Positions 18,957-27,512 are shown, counted from the first letter of the stretch. The stretch is DNA of 64,000 bases from Betaproteobacteria bacterium (GCA_016791265.1 JAEUMY010000007.1:248001-312000), one strand, 5' to 3'. Numbers and translations: made by a program. The notes: generated by a model from the letters alone, not told the origin.

Positions 18957-19967
18957 TCATGACTGCCGCCTCCCTGCCCGCCATAGGAGCCAGATGAAGA
19001 ACGGCGTGCCGAGCAGCGCAGTGAGTACGCCCGGCGGAATCTCGATGTTGGCGATGCTGCGCGCCACTGTATCCACGGCCAGCATGAATGTGGCGCCGAG
19101 CAGCATGGTGACGGGCAGCAGGCGCGCGAACTCGGGCCCGGCCAGCATGCGCGCGGCATGCGGAATGACGAGGCCGATCCAGCCGATGACGCCCGCGATG
19201 GCGACGGCGGCAGCGGTCATGAGTGTGGCACAAGCCACCACGATGATGCGAAGCCGCGTCACGTTCACGCCCAGTGTCCGGGCCTCGTCATCGGAGAGCG
19301 AAAGCAGATTGATGCGCCAGCGCAGAAACCAGAGCGGCACCAGCGACACCACAATCAATAGCGCCGCCCACTTCACGTCTGCCGGCGCGATGCTCGCGAG
19401 CGAGCCCAGCAGCCAGAACGTGATGGCGGGAAGCTGGTTGTAGGGGTCCGCCAGATATTTGATGAGCGCGATGCCCGAACCCAGCAGCGTGCCGATGACC
19501 ACGCCAGAGAGGATCAGCGTGAGGATGGGGTCGCGCCCGCGTACCACGCTGCCGATGGCGTAGATGAGCGCCACCGCAACCAGCCCACCCAGAAACGCAA
19601 AGCCCTGAATCGCCAGCACCGGCAGCGCCAGAAAGATCGCCAGCACCGCGCCCAGCGACGCGCCCGCCGAGACGCCGAGAATGTCTGGCGACACCAGCGG
19701 ATTCTTGAACATGTTCTGGTACGTCGCACCCGCTGCCGCCAACGCAGCACCCACCAGCACGCTTGCGAATATTCGCGGTCCGCGGATTTCCATGACCACG
19801 GTTTCCATGTTCGCGGGCAGCGCGTGTGTGCCGCTGCTGAACTTGGCCCAGAGGAGGGTGAGCAAATCACCCGGCGAGATCGCGAAGCGGCCGACCATGA
19901 AGGCGATGAGGATCATCGCGAGCAGGGCGGCGACGGCGACGAGCAGGGCGAGGGAAGGTTTGGTCAC
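18957..19967 (-). CDS. ABC importer permease, FecCD family
   Basis: A 336-residue permease of the iron-siderophore/B12 class with nine to ten hydrophobic segments. Conserved blocks include RGPRIFASVLVGAALAAAG, the cytoplasmic coupling region VSAGASLGAV and the C-terminal GWIGLVIPHAARM. It forms the transmembrane dimer served by the ATPase downstream. Start is GTG at 19967; two palindrome copies lie within 40 bp upstream and a third encodes RIFA (65-68). No substrate-binding protein or TonB receptor gene is in the window. Confidence 0.85.
   Translation of the reverse strand: MTKPSLALLVAVAALLAMILIAFMVGRFAISPGDLLTLLWAKFSSGTHALPANMETVVMEIRGPRIFASVLVGAALAAAGATYQNMFKNPLVSPDILGVSAGASLGAVLAIFLALPVLAIQGFAFLGGLVAVALIYAIGSVVRGRDPILTLILSGVVIGTLLGSGIALIKYLADPYNQLPAITFWLLGSLASIAPADVKWAALLIVVSLVPLWFLRWRINLLSLSDDEARTLGVNVTRLRIIVVACATLMTAAAVAIAGVIGWIGLVIPHAARMLAGPEFARLLPVTMLLGATFMLAVDTVARSIANIEIPPGVLTALLGTPFFIWLLWRAGRRQS
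19765..19776. repeat. Iterated palindrome, copy 11 (permease gene)
   Basis: Perfect copy in the RIF(A) phase, in the conserved RGPR-[IL] block after the first helix. Confidence 0.95.
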
Positions 19968-19978
19968 GACGGGATGGT

Positions 19979-19990
19979 GCGAATATTCGC
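19979..19990. repeat. Iterated palindrome, copy 12 (upstream of permease gene)
   Basis: Perfect intergenic copy 11 bp before the GTG start; forms a close pair with copy 13. Confidence 0.95.
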
Positions 19991-19993
19991 AAG

Positions 19994-20005
19994 GCGAATA
20001 TTCGC
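19994..20005. repeat. Iterated palindrome, copy 13 (upstream of permease gene)
   Basis: Perfect intergenic copy, 15 bp from copy 12 centre to centre, the tightest pair in the window. Confidence 0.95.
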
Positions 20006-20037
20006 ATAGGGCTTGCCGGGGTGTTGGTGTCGCGCCA

Positions 20038-20067
20038 GCGGCAGGGCCGCTGTCCGCATGGGCATCG
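20038..20067. repeat. 30-bp direct repeat, left copy, flanking brnTA
   Basis: Starts GCGGCAGGGCCGCTGTCCGC and ends ATGGGCATCG. The identical 30 bp recurs in the same orientation at 20898-20927, bracketing the toxin-antitoxin module. On the minus strand both copies would read MPMRTAALP. Confidence 0.9.
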
Positions 20068-20248
20068 GGCCCACCGCGCGGATGTTCAAGCCGGACTTCA
20101 CTCCCCTGACCCAGGAGCGATACAGGTTGGCAGCTACGTCGGCGACGTAGAGGCAGGCGCCGATTCAGTAGCGGGTGTCACGGGCCAACGGTGAGTGGGC
20201 CGCACGCTCGGGCGGCTGAGCGAGCCGGAGGCGGGGTAAGGTTGAGGG

Positions 20249-20482
20249 TCAAGCAGCACCCTTCGCGCGTGAGGTCTTCCACGACAAGTCGAGCCGCTTA
20301 CCGCTTGCGGCGCAGTCTTTCAGGTACAAGTTGATCAGGCTCTGATAAGGGATGCCGGTCTCATCAGCCAGTCCCTTGAAGTACGAAATTGAGCCTTCAT
20401 CGAGCCGGATCGTGACCGACTTCTTCAGTTGGGCGGCATACGGATTCTTTCTGGCTTTGCTGAAGTCGTAGTGTTTGCGCAT
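20249..20482 (-). CDS. brnA: BrnA antitoxin
   Basis: A 77-residue protein with the BrnA pattern: MRKHYDFSKARKNPY, then a ribbon-helix-helix-like DNA-binding part (KKSVTIRLDEGSISYFKGLA, GIPYQSLINLYLKDC). BrnA neutralises the BrnT ribonuclease and represses the shared promoter. An alternative ATG at 20506 would overlap brnT by 16 bp; I prefer 20482 because the family starts there. Second gene of the operon, 8 bp after brnT, the order usual for this family (toxin first). Confidence 0.85.
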   Translation of the reverse strand: MRKHYDFSKARKNPYAAQLKKSVTIRLDEGSISYFKGLADETGIPYQSLINLYLKDCAASGKRLDLSWKTSRAKGAA

Positions 20483-20490
20483 GAATGCAC

Positions 20491-20772
20491 CTATGGGTAG
20501 AGACATTGCTCGTCATTGTTTGCCTTGCGGGCGGAGATGATCCGGATCACGTTGTCATCCGCCCGATAGCAGTGGACGACGACAAGTAGACGCAAGCTGT
20601 GGCTCAATCCCAGCAACACGAATCGATCTTCCGTCTCCGAGTGATCGGGATCATCAATGAGTAGCGCCCGCTCGTCAGAGAACACTGTCTGCGCGTCCTC
20701 GAATGAAACCTTGTGCTTCCGCAGGTTGCGGGCGGCCTTGTGCGGATCCCATTCAAAGAGCAGGGCGGACAT
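20491..20772 (-). CDS. brnT: BrnT ribonuclease toxin
   Basis: A 93-residue protein with the BrnT hallmarks: FEWDPHKAARNLRKHKVSFEDA at the start, VFSDERALLIDDPDHSETEDRF in the middle and the ending VIRIISARKAN. BrnT is a RelE-fold ribonuclease that halts translation and is held by BrnA. The ATG at 20772 fits the family N-terminus. The predicted transcription start coincides with this ATG. Confidence 0.9.
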   Translation of the reverse strand: MSALLFEWDPHKAARNLRKHKVSFEDAQTVFSDERALLIDDPDHSETEDRFVLLGLSHSLRLLVVVHCYRADDNVIRIISARKANNDEQCLYP

Positions 20773-20778
20773 TTTCAA

Positions 20779-20807
20779 ATTGTACGGATGATGTATGTAC
20801 GGAGCAA
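20779..20807 (-). promoter_or_regulatory. brnTA promoter overlapping a dyad
   Basis: On the minus strand TTGCTC and TACAAT are 17 bp apart; start of transcription is expected at about 20772, the first base of brnT. The spacer contains GTAC repeated at both ends (20782-20785 and 20797-20800), a likely BrnA operator. Confidence 0.6.
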
Positions 20808-20897
20808 GGGGCGAGGCAGTGGGGTCTGGCAGGCGCCCATTCAAGGCTATGACACTGGAGAACTCACCCGCGCCGCCGAGGCCCGCGTTCGTCGCCG

Positions 20898-20927
20898 GCG
20901 GCAGGGCCGCTGTCCGCATGGGCATCG
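20898..20927. repeat. 30-bp direct repeat, right copy, flanking brnTA
   Basis: Identical to 20038-20067, 860 bp away, same orientation. Confidence 0.9.
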
Positions 20928-21037
20928 AACTTTGTCGAACGCGGTCGTCGGCGCGGTTTGTGCCCCAAGCGCGGCGACTACTGGAATCCGCTCACCGCCC
21001 GGCGCTGCCGCTGCGCCAATGTCAGGCCGCGCGGAAT

Positions 21038-21766
21038 TCAGTGCCAGAAATTCGCCCAGCTTGCGCTCATTTGGAATGGAAGAGGCGTGTCCGCGGCAAA
21101 GTGGAGGCGGCGAGCGCGCTCAGAGCTTGCGATGAGATGTGCCGCCTGATGTTTCCCATTGGCGGAGGTGAAAATCAATTTCGCCACAATCGCGCCTTCG
21201 GATAGGGACTCAAGAAGCGTGTCCGGTTTCACTGGCGCCGGATAGCGCACCTCGACGGTCCCGGTGGGATGAAGCATGAAGAAGTTTTCCGCTTGAGCTG
21301 AACGCTGGCCGGGATGCTGACCGCTGTCAGTGAATTGATAGGTCGAATTTGGACGGAATTCGAGGCGGCCAAGATGGAAACTGCCGCCTGCGGCGTTCGG
21401 AAGCGTGGCCATTTCGTAGGCGCCAAGAATATTGGCGGCGACCCGATTTCTGGTTTGAAGAAGGCGGAAGTGCGTCTTGGTCTTTGGCTCGAAAAAGACC
21501 GGTCCGGTGAGCGGGTGGAAGGTGAGCACACCATCTGACATGTCCCACTGAGGGATGCTGAGCCCGGAGCCCGTGTCGCGTGTTGGCGGGCCAAGCTGTC
21601 CGACAAGGATTGCAAGAACCTGCTCCGGGTTCTTGCCTTTGATGCCGGCGGCCAGCGTCTGCACCAGTTTTGGCGCATTGGACATTCGGGGAGCCTGCGC
21701 CCCGGCCATGGTTGCTGTGGCAAGCGAAAGCAGCGCGCAGAAGAATACGGTGTTCATGTTGCGCAT
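21038..21766 (-). CDS. Exported protein of unknown function
   Basis: A 242-residue protein with a clear signal peptide (NTVFFCALLSLATATMAGAQA). The mature part contains a beta-rich domain with repeated patterns such as GGSFHLGRLEF and PTGTVEVRYPAP. I recognise no family. The last 40 residues (after ANGKHQAAHLIA) look like read-through into the non-coding stretch that holds the right direct repeat, so the gene may have lost its original 3' end. The upstream flank has a one-mismatch palindrome (21790-21801). Confidence 0.55.
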   Translation of the reverse strand: MRNMNTVFFCALLSLATATMAGAQAPRMSNAPKLVQTLAAGIKGKNPEQVLAILVGQLGPPTRDTGSGLSIPQWDMSDGVLTFHPLTGPVFFEPKTKTHFRLLQTRNRVAANILGAYEMATLPNAAGGSFHLGRLEFRPNSTYQFTDSGQHPGQRSAQAENFFMLHPTGTVEVRYPAPVKPDTLLESLSEGAIVAKLIFTSANGKHQAAHLIASSERARRLHFAADTPLPFQMSASWANFWH

Positions 21767-21830
21767 CCGGACCCCCTGTTCTGGTCTTTGCGAATACTCG
21801 CAATCAAGCTTGTTGCCGAGTCTGCGGCGT

Positions 21831-22208
21831 TCAATACACCAGCGTCGCCCACTCCGGATCCAAGGCGCGTGCGATGAATGCCGTCGCGCCGCCGTAGCCG
21901 GACACGTCTTCGATCAACGGCTGCGCCACCATGCCATGCGCAGTCAGCGCATCCTGGCAGGCGAAGAAACGCACGCCATGCTCTGACGCCTGGCGCATGT
22001 GATCGCCAATGCTGGTGGTTTGCTGCTGCCCTGCGAATATTCGCGAGGCGGCGCCAGGCGCCAGGAGCAACACCGAGCGCGCGGTGAAGTACATTTCCAC
22101 TTCCACATCCATCGCACCCGCGGCGGCGGCGTGGAAGAATGGTGTGGCGCAACGGTCCGCGGTTGCGGGATCGGTGGCCCAGAGGAGGATGGCGAGCTTT
22201 TGTTTCAT
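21831..22208 (-). CDS. DsrE-like protein
   Basis: A 125-residue protein of the DsrE/DsrF-like fold: KLAILLWATDP at the start, an Ala-rich helix, DVEVEMYFTARSVLLL, and GVRFFACQDAL, whose cysteine sits where DsrE relatives carry the sulfur-transferring Cys. Such proteins carry persulfides in sulfur oxidation or tRNA thiolation, but many have unknown partners. It lies next to a GcvH-like protein gene. Palindrome copy 14 gives RIFA (56-59), and a one-mismatch copy (22217-22228) ends at the ribosome-binding region. Confidence 0.65.
   Translation of the reverse strand: MKQKLAILLWATDPATADRCATPFFHAAAAGAMDVEVEMYFTARSVLLLAPGAASRIFAGQQQTTSIGDHMRQASEHGVRFFACQDALTAHGMVAQPLIEDVSGYGGATAFIARALDPEWATLVY
22033..22044. 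repeat. Iterated palindrome, copy 14 (DsrE-like gene)
   Basis: Perfect copy in the RIF(A) phase, residues 56-59. Confidence 0.95.
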
Positions 22209-22269
22209 GGTGTCACGCGGATATTCGCATGTTCGGGCATTCCATTCATCACCCAGGTTGTGGCCCGAT

Positions 22270-22294
22270 CATCCTTCGATACCTCGGGACGAAC
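22270..22294. repeat. REP-like hairpin, second copy (inverted)
   Basis: Minus strand reads GTTCGTCCCGAGGTATCGAA then GGATG, differing by two bases from 18871-18895. Between the GcvH-like and DsrE-like genes. Confidence 0.75.
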
Positions 22295-22329
22295 AGACCC
22301 TAAAGTGATGTGACCGCGAAAGAAACCCA

Positions 22330-22788
22330 TCAAGGCGGTGGCAACTCCATGCCGAACTCATTGACCAGGTTGATGGCCATGTAGCGCTCGACGGCGGGTG
22401 AGATGGCGTCGCCGGTCACGAGCAGCGCGGAATCCCGCGCCCAGTCTTGCGGCTGCAAGCGCACCAGCCACGCGGCGCCGAAGGGTTCTTTGTCCAGCAG
22501 ACCGGCTTCCTTGCGCACGGCTTCGTTGATTTCGATGATCGTGCCGGTGACGGGCGCGCGGGCGCTGCGGATGGTCTTGGACATTTCAATCGCGGCGAAC
22601 GCGCGGTCGCGTTCAATCAGCGTGCCGATGGGCTTGGGCATGAAGTCGAGGAATTCGCCGGAGATGTGGGCGCCGAGCGCGGTGAGTCCAAGGGTGACGT
22701 TGCCGTCCGGGTCGAGGCGGGCCCAGGTGTCATGTTCGACCAGGTAGTGGAGATGGTCGGGGAAGGGGAAGCCGCGTAGGGTGGGCAT
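22330..22788 (-). CDS. GcvH-like lipoyl carrier protein
   Basis: A 152-residue protein with the biotinyl/lipoyl hammerhead fold of glycine cleavage H protein. The lipoylation site is K71 in AIEMSKTIRSARAPVTG, matching the H-protein pattern E-x-x-K ... APV-x-G. It is longer than and divergent from housekeeping GcvH (about 130 aa), and no gcvT or gcvP is nearby. H-like proteins are known to carry sulfur intermediates in lipoate-dependent sulfur oxidation; the adjacent DsrE-like gene fits that idea but no hdr genes are visible. Start ATG 22788 chosen over TTG 22794. Confidence 0.65.
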   Translation of the reverse strand: MPTLRGFPFPDHLHYLVEHDTWARLDPDGNVTLGLTALGAHISGEFLDFMPKPIGTLIERDRAFAAIEMSKTIRSARAPVTGTIIEINEAVRKEAGLLDKEPFGAAWLVRLQPQDWARDSALLVTGDAISPAVERYMAINLVNEFGMELPPP

Positions 22789-22821
22789 GGTCAAGTCAGA
22801 ACTTCAAAGGAAGTTCGTCGC

Positions 22822-22839
22822 CCCGGCGTAGGCCGGGGT
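22822..22839. repeat. REP-like hairpin near selC
   Basis: CCCCGGC and GCCGGGG around GTAG, similar in kind to the element at 779-804. It lies in the 269-bp space between the GcvH-like gene and the tRNA-Sec gene, which otherwise shows no gene. Confidence 0.6.
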
Positions 22840-23057
22840 CCAAGGCTTGAAGTGAAAAGAGCGACGCGAGAGAGATGACCGGCTCGCTGAAGGCGAGCCG
22901 GTTTGTACGAGGGAGTCGGTCACGTCCCGCGACCCCGGAACCGCGGCCTGCGGCATCGCGGGTTCCCTTCGACTCCCATGCGCACGCAAAGCAGTTTGCG
23001 TGCTTCTCTTCCGCCTTTCGTTTCACATTTGCCTCGCTCCGCGAGGTAGGTGATTGT

Positions 23058-23153
23058 TGGCGGAAGAGAATGGGAGTCGAACCCACCCGGCGGCGCTTGG
23101 CGCCACCAACCGGTTTTGAAGACCGGCCGCCCCACCAGGGACGTTTCTCTTCC
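23058..23153 (-). tRNA. selC: tRNA-Sec (anticodon UCA)
   Basis: The minus strand folds as a selenocysteine tRNA: 8-bp acceptor GGAAGAGA/TCTCTTCC, 6-bp D stem CGTCCC/GGGGCG around TGGT, anticodon arm CCGGT-CTTCAAA-ACCGG with TCA, an 8-bp variable arm GGTGGCGC/GCGCCGCC, T arm with TTCGACT, discriminator G and encoded CCA. The long variable arm and the 8-bp acceptor separate it from tRNA-Ser. It lies 15 bp after selB and supplies Sec for the UGA in fdnG. Confidence 0.95.
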
Positions 23154-23168
23154 GTGCTGAAAACAGTT

Positions 23169-25091
23169 TCACACATGATCGCGCACGCCAACATCGAACA
23201 GCTCGCGAGTGCGGATGATATGGTCATCGGCGACCCGGCGAGTGAAGCCGATGCGGTCGAAGAATTCGAGGACCTGGATGGCGCGCTTGCGGCCCAGGCC
23301 GGTGGCATCGCGGAACTCGGCGGCGCGCACGACGCCATGTTGGTTCTGGATGCGGTCGGCCAGCGCCGCGAGACGATGCATGCTGCTTGCGTCGTAGAAC
23401 AAGTCCTTCACCACTTGATAAATCTCGCCGCGCCGCGCCATGCGCGAGAGCAGCGCGCGCACGATGCTCTCCGGGTGGCCGATGGTCTTGGCGATGTCGC
23501 GCACCCAGGGTGGATCGAATGCGCCTTCGGCCAGTAGCGGCAACGCCATTTCAGCCAGCACGCGATCCTGATCGGAAAGTTGCGCCGCATGCGCCGGCAG
23601 TTGCAGCCAGACGCCGGTCCGCACCAACTTCCCGTCACGCACCAGCTCCGCCACCAGCGCGTGCAGGGCGGCCTCGGGCAGTTTGGGGAAGGCGATGCGC
23701 TTCAGCCGCGCGATGTCGAGGCCGATGTCCTCCGCGTGCTTCGCGTGAAACTCACCCGTGAGGGCCAGCGCCTTCTGTGTCAGCGCGGCCCAGTGCGCGG
23801 GTGTGAACAAGCGATCGGAGCCGTGGCCTTGCACGCGCTTGAGCCCGAGCGTGTCGGGGTCCAGACGCGCGGTGTCGCGGTCGCGCGTGCGCAGGAAGGT
23901 GGCGAGATCGACACCCAGCGGCGCGGCCTTTGCAAGCGCCTGCAAGCTCGCGGCGGGATTGTCCCGCGCCATCGCCGCCAGCGTGGCGAGCCGCTCCGGG
24001 GTGCGGCGATAGCGCGCGGGCGCGAGGGGGTCGATGATCGCGCCGCCCGCGAGCGTGCGCTGGGCGCTCGCGTCGCGGAGGATGAAACGGTCGGCATGCC
24101 AAGCGGCGATGGGTTGGTCGGTCACGATTTGCACCACACCGCTTCCGCCGGGCTCGATGCGGTCGCGATCCAGCGGCACGACACGCGCGGTGACGTGTGC
24201 GGCGCCTGCGTGAACGTGAACAGCGGTCCCAGCGCGTAGCGGCTGTGGTTCGCTGGAGAGCAGCATGAGCGATGCATCGAGCCGGGTCGTGGTGAGCGTG
24301 CTCGCGGGATCGACAACCCAGTCGCCGCGGGCGATCGCATCCCTGGCGATGCCTGCGAGGTTGAGCGCGCAGCGTTGGCCGGCGGCGCCACGGTCCACCG
24401 GCTGGTTCTGTGCGCGCAAACCGCGAATGCGAATATTCGCACTGCTGGCGCGAGGGGCCAGGGCGACCGTGTCACCGCTTGCGACGCTGCCCGATGCCAC
24501 GCTGCCGGTGACGACCGTGCCCACGCCATCCAGCGTGAACACGCGATCCACCGCAAGGCGGAAGCGGCCGGCGTCATGGCGTTTGCCGACGCGAAACTTC
24601 GCATCGGCAAGATGAGTCAACAGCACGTCAATGCCTTCGCGCGTCACGCTGGAAACCGGAAACAGCGGCGCATCCGTCAGCGTCGTGGTGGCGAGCAAAT
24701 TGCTCACTTCGTTCTTCACGTCCGCCAGTCGCGCCGGGTCAACGCGATCCATCTTGGTGATGGCGACGGCGCCTTGCGTCACACCGAGCAGATGCAGAAT
24801 CTCCAGGTGCTCGCGCGTCTGCGGCATCACGCCGTCATCCGCCGCGACAATGAGGAGCGCGAAGTCGATACCGGTGGCGCCGGCGAGCATGGTGTGGATG
24901 AAGCGCTCATGGCCGGGCACGTCGACAAAGCCCAGCACCTGCCCGTCAGCGAGCGGCAGGTAGGCATAGCCCAGCTCGATGGTGATGCCGCGCTTCTTCT
25001 CTTCCGGCAGGCGGTCGGTGTCGACGCCGGTGAGGGCACGCACCAGGCTGGTCTTGCCGTGGTCGATGTGGCCCGCGGTGCCGATGATCAT
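23169..25091 (-). CDS. selB: Selenocysteine-specific elongation factor SelB
   Basis: A 640-residue GTPase that carries Sec-tRNA to the ribosome at UGA codons marked by a SECIS hairpin. The G domain shows [13 protein letters not shown] (residues 4-16), DVPGHE (57-62) and ITKMDRVD (111-118); domains 2-3 follow, and the C-terminal third holds the winged-helix repeats that bind SECIS RNA (ends [16 protein letters not shown]). The start ATG overlaps the selA stop (ATGA). Palindrome copy 15 encodes ANIR (218-221). Confidence 0.95.
   Translation of the reverse strand: MIIGTAGHIDHGKTSLVRALTGVDTDRLPEEKKRGITIELGYAYLPLADGQVLGFVDVPGHERFIHTMLAGATGIDFALLIVAADDGVMPQTREHLEILHLLGVTQGAVAITKMDRVDPARLADVKNEVSNLLATTTLTDAPLFPVSSVTREGIDVLLTHLADAKFRVGKRHDAGRFRLAVDRVFTLDGVGTVVTGSVASGSVASGDTVALAPRASSANIRIRGLRAQNQPVDRGAAGQRCALNLAGIARDAIARGDWVVDPASTLTTTRLDASLMLLSSEPQPLRAGTAVHVHAGAAHVTARVVPLDRDRIEPGGSGVVQIVTDQPIAAWHADRFILRDASAQRTLAGGAIIDPLAPARYRRTPERLATLAAMARDNPAASLQALAKAAPLGVDLATFLRTRDRDTARLDPDTLGLKRVQGHGSDRLFTPAHWAALTQKALALTGEFHAKHAEDIGLDIARLKRIAFPKLPEAALHALVAELVRDGKLVRTGVWLQLPAHAAQLSDQDRVLAEMALPLLAEGAFDPPWVRDIAKTIGHPESIVRALLSRMARRGEIYQVVKDLFYDASSMHRLAALADRIQNQHGVVRAAEFRDATGLGRKRAIQVLEFFDRIGFTRRVADDHIIRTRELFDVGVRDHV
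24429..24440. repeat. Iterated palindrome, copy 15 (selB)
   Basis: Perfect copy in the ANIR phase, on a beta strand of domain 2. Confidence 0.95.
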
Positions 25092-26521
25092 GGGCTGAGC
25101 GCTTTCAGTTGCGAAAGGAACTCGGCTTCATCTTCCAGACAACGCAGATCGAGGATGAGCGCGCCATCGGCGATGCGCCCGATGATGGGCACAGGCAGCT
25201 TGCGCAATGCACGGGACAGCGCGTTGAGCGCGGTGCCTGCGCCTTTCTCCTGCACCGGCTTCAATGCCAAACCGGCGCTAGGCAGCAGGTCGATGGGCAA
25301 CGAGCCGGAGCCGATCTGGCTTTTCACGCCGATGATGCTGACCGAGAATTTGGGTGCGACGGCGGCTTGGACGGCGGGCAGAAGCTTCTCGGCCAGCTCG
25401 CGAATATTCGCTTCGGGACGCGAGAGCAGGCGCAGCGTGGGCAGGGCCAGAGCAAGTCGATCGGGATGGCGATACAGCGCGAGCGTGGCTTCGAGTGCCG
25501 CCAGCACGATCTTGGATACGCGGAGCGCCCGCTTCATGGGGTGCTTCTTGATGCGCTGGATCGCTGTCTTGCCGCCGACAATGAGGCCGGCCTGCGGCCC
25601 GCCGAGCAGCTTGTCGCCGGAGAAGGTCACGACATCCACGCCGGCCGCCAGCGAATCTTGCGGCAAGGGTTCGCGCGGCAAACCAAATTGCGAGAGATCG
25701 ACAAGGCTGCCGCTGCCGAGATCCACGGCGAAGGGCACGCCCGCTCTTTTTGCGATGGCCGCCAGCTCGGACTCGTCCACGGCCTTGGTGAAACCCTGGA
25801 TGGCGTAGTTGCTGGTGTGTACCTTCATCAGCAGGCCGGTGGCTGGCGTGATGGCGTTCTCGAAGTCGCGCGCATGGGTGCGATTGGTGGTGCCGACCTC
25901 GACCATCCTGGCGCCCGCGCTGGCCATCACATCGGGCATGCGAAACGCGCCGCCGATCTCCACCAGTTCGCCGCGCGAGACGATGACTTCCTTGCCGCCG
26001 CCGAGTGCCGCGATGGTGAGCAGCACGGCGGCCGCGTTGTTGTTGACGACGGTGGCGGCTTCCGCACCGGTGAGCTCGCAAAGCAGCGCCTCGACCAGCG
26101 AGTCGCGGTCACCGCGTTCGCCACTCTCCACATCGAATTCCAGATTGTTGGCCGAGCGCATGGCCATCGCGACATGCTCGACCGCGGATTCGGGCAGCAG
26201 TGCGCGGCCCATGTTGGTGTGCAGCACCGTGCCGGTGAGGTTGAGCATGCGCTTCAGGTTGGGCGCGGTGCGCGCCGCGATCTCGGCCGCCAGCCGTTCA
26301 ACGAAACCGGCTTGCGAATATTCGCATTGTCCCGCGCTGAGCTCATTGCGAATATTCGCAAGCAGCGTGCGTATCGCCGCCGTCGCGAAGTGGCGTCCGT
26401 GGCGCGCGATGAGCGGCGCCACCTCGGGCCAAGCGAGGACTTTGTCGACAGAAGGCAGTTGCCGGAGCGTCTCGGACATCGCCTTCGAGCCGTGAACCAC
26501 GGACTCGCGAGGCGTTGTCAT
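25088..26521 (-). CDS. selA: L-seryl-tRNA(Sec) selenium transferase SelA
   Basis: A 477-residue PLP enzyme converting Ser-tRNA(Sec) to Sec-tRNA(Sec) with selenophosphate. It has the SelA N-terminal domain (LPSVDKVL), [25 protein letters not shown], and the cofactor lysine in [14 protein letters not shown]. The ATG at 26521 overlaps the fdhE stop; the frame extends to 26899 but that part only mirrors fdhE. Three palindromes fall in this gene: ANIR (55-58), EYS (67-69) and ANIR (371-374). Selenophosphate synthase (selD) is not in the window. Confidence 0.95.
   Translation of the reverse strand: MTTPRESVVHGSKAMSETLRQLPSVDKVLAWPEVAPLIARHGRHFATAAIRTLLANIRNELSAGQCEYSQAGFVERLAAEIAARTAPNLKRMLNLTGTVLHTNMGRALLPESAVEHVAMAMRSANNLEFDVESGERGDRDSLVEALLCELTGAEAATVVNNNAAAVLLTIAALGGGKEVIVSRGELVEIGGAFRMPDVMASAGARMVEVGTTNRTHARDFENAITPATGLLMKVHTSNYAIQGFTKAVDESELAAIAKRAGVPFAVDLGSGSLVDLSQFGLPREPLPQDSLAAGVDVVTFSGDKLLGGPQAGLIVGGKTAIQRIKKHPMKRALRVSKIVLAALEATLALYRHPDRLALALPTLRLLSRPEANIRELAEKLLPAVQAAVAPKFSVSIIGVKSQIGSGSLPIDLLPSAGLALKPVQEKGAGTALNALSRALRKLPVPIIGRIADGALILDLRCLEDEAEFLSQLKALSP
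25400..25411. repeat. Iterated palindrome, copy 16 (selA)
   Basis: Perfect copy in the ANIR phase, residues 371-374. Confidence 0.95.
26314..26325. repeat. Iterated palindrome, copy 17 (selA)
   Basis: Perfect copy in the EYS phase, 34 bp from copy 18, in the variable N-terminal domain. Confidence 0.95.
26348..26359. repeat. Iterated palindrome, copy 18 (selA)
   Basis: Perfect copy in the ANIR phase, residues 55-58; same gene as copy 17 but another reading phase. Confidence 0.95.
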
Positions 26522-27468
26522 CAACTGTCTCCGGGGTCGCCGTGGATGAGCATCAGATTGACGCCGCCCGACCGCTTGTCGAGTTGTTCGGCGACCATGA
26601 TGTCCAGCGCCAGGGTGGCCAAGTCGTCGGCCACGGGATCGATGCCGGGGTCGCGTTCCTGGTGGAAGATCTTGAGATAGCTGCCGCAGTCGCCGCAGGT
26701 TTCGGCCTTGGCACTGTGCTGATTGCCGGCCTTGCCGTCGTCGATGCTGTGGTACTCGATCTGTTCGGTCGCTTCGCACTGGGTACACTTGATGCGCACC
26801 ATGTGCCACTCGGTCGCGCAGAGCGAGCAATGCAGGTAGCGGTGGCCGCCTTCGCCGGTGCCGATGCGCGCGATGCTGGCGGTGGGCGGCTGGCCGCAAC
26901 AGGGGCAGACGGTGGCGACATCGATGGGGCCAATCGCCGCCTCGCCCAGCGTGCGGGCGAGATGGGTGAAGTACACCTGCAGCGCGGCGCCAATGAGCGG
27001 GGCCGTACCGGTGTCCAAGCCGAAGGTGATGCCGGCGAGCAGCTTGCTGGCTTGCGCTTCATACAACTCGTCGCGTTCGCCCTCCAGCCGGACGATGGTG
27101 TCCTTCACCTTGCCCTCGGTCACTTCCGCGAGACCGCGCAACATGCGGCGCAGCACGTCGCACCACAGGCGGTCACGCTGGAAATGCTGGGCGTTGACCG
27201 GCGGCATGCCGTGCTCGCGCGCCTGCTCCAGCTGGGCGGGTGTGGGCAGCGGAACACCGGACAGATTGTTGAGCGCATGCTGCTGGGCGTCGGCGATCTT
27301 CGCGATGAATTCGAGATAGTCCCGCAGGGCATGGCCGGGTGCGAGATGAGAGAGGCGCATGGCGCGATCGCTGAACAGCGTGGCAGGCGGCAGACGCAGG
27401 CGCGCGGCTTCGCCAACCGGCTGGCTCACGATTTCTTCGGCGGGGCGGATGCGGATGGTGGCGGTCAT
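26521..27468 (-). CDS. fdhE: Formate dehydrogenase maturation protein FdhE
   Basis: A 315-residue cytoplasmic protein needed to mature formate dehydrogenase N/O, binding iron through rubredoxin-like cysteine pairs. Four CxxC motifs are present: CPCCGQPP, CSLCATEW, CTQCEATE and CGDCGSYLK. The N-terminal half is helical as in the family. It is separated from fdnI by a terminator-like hairpin, so it may be transcribed with selA-selB-selC from its own promoter in 27469-27590. Confidence 0.95.
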   Translation of the reverse strand: MTATIRIRPAEEIVSQPVGEAARLRLPPATLFSDRAMRLSHLAPGHALRDYLEFIAKIADAQQHALNNLSGVPLPTPAQLEQAREHGMPPVNAQHFQRDRLWCDVLRRMLRGLAEVTEGKVKDTIVRLEGERDELYEAQASKLLAGITFGLDTGTAPLIGAALQVYFTHLARTLGEAAIGPIDVATVCPCCGQPPTASIARIGTGEGGHRYLHCSLCATEWHMVRIKCTQCEATEQIEYHSIDDGKAGNQHSAKAETCGDCGSYLKIFHQERDPGIDPVADDLATLALDIMVAEQLDKRSGGVNLMLIHGDPGDS

Positions 27469-27500
27469 GGCGGCGCGGGTGGGTGCGACGTTTCCTCGGT

Positions 27501-27512
27501 GCGAATATTCGC
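27501..27512. repeat. Iterated palindrome, copy 19 (upstream of fdhE)
   Basis: Perfect intergenic copy 32 bp before the fdhE ATG. Confidence 0.95.

Noticed and set aside
19968..20248. Cobalamin riboswitch upstream of the FecCD permease
   Set aside because: A GTGAAGTCCGG-like string is visible on the minus strand, but the B12 box and the surrounding helices are not.
20773..21037. A gene on the plus strand between brnT and the exported protein gene (e.g. 20795-21205)
   Set aside because: Arg/Cys-rich shadow composition, no start signal, and it overlaps a better minus-strand gene.
23058..23153. tRNA-Ser instead of tRNA-Sec
   Set aside because: The anticodon is TCA, the acceptor stem has 8 bp and the D stem 6 bp, all typical of Sec.
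22796..23338. Protein-coding frames across the tRNA-Sec gene (180 aa minus, 220 aa plus)
   Set aside because: They overlap the tRNA and the 3' end of selB and have shadow-like composition.
26522..26899. N-terminal extension of SelA
   Set aside because: The extension is antisense-like sequence in the fdhE gene in another frame; family homology begins at [15 protein letters not shown].
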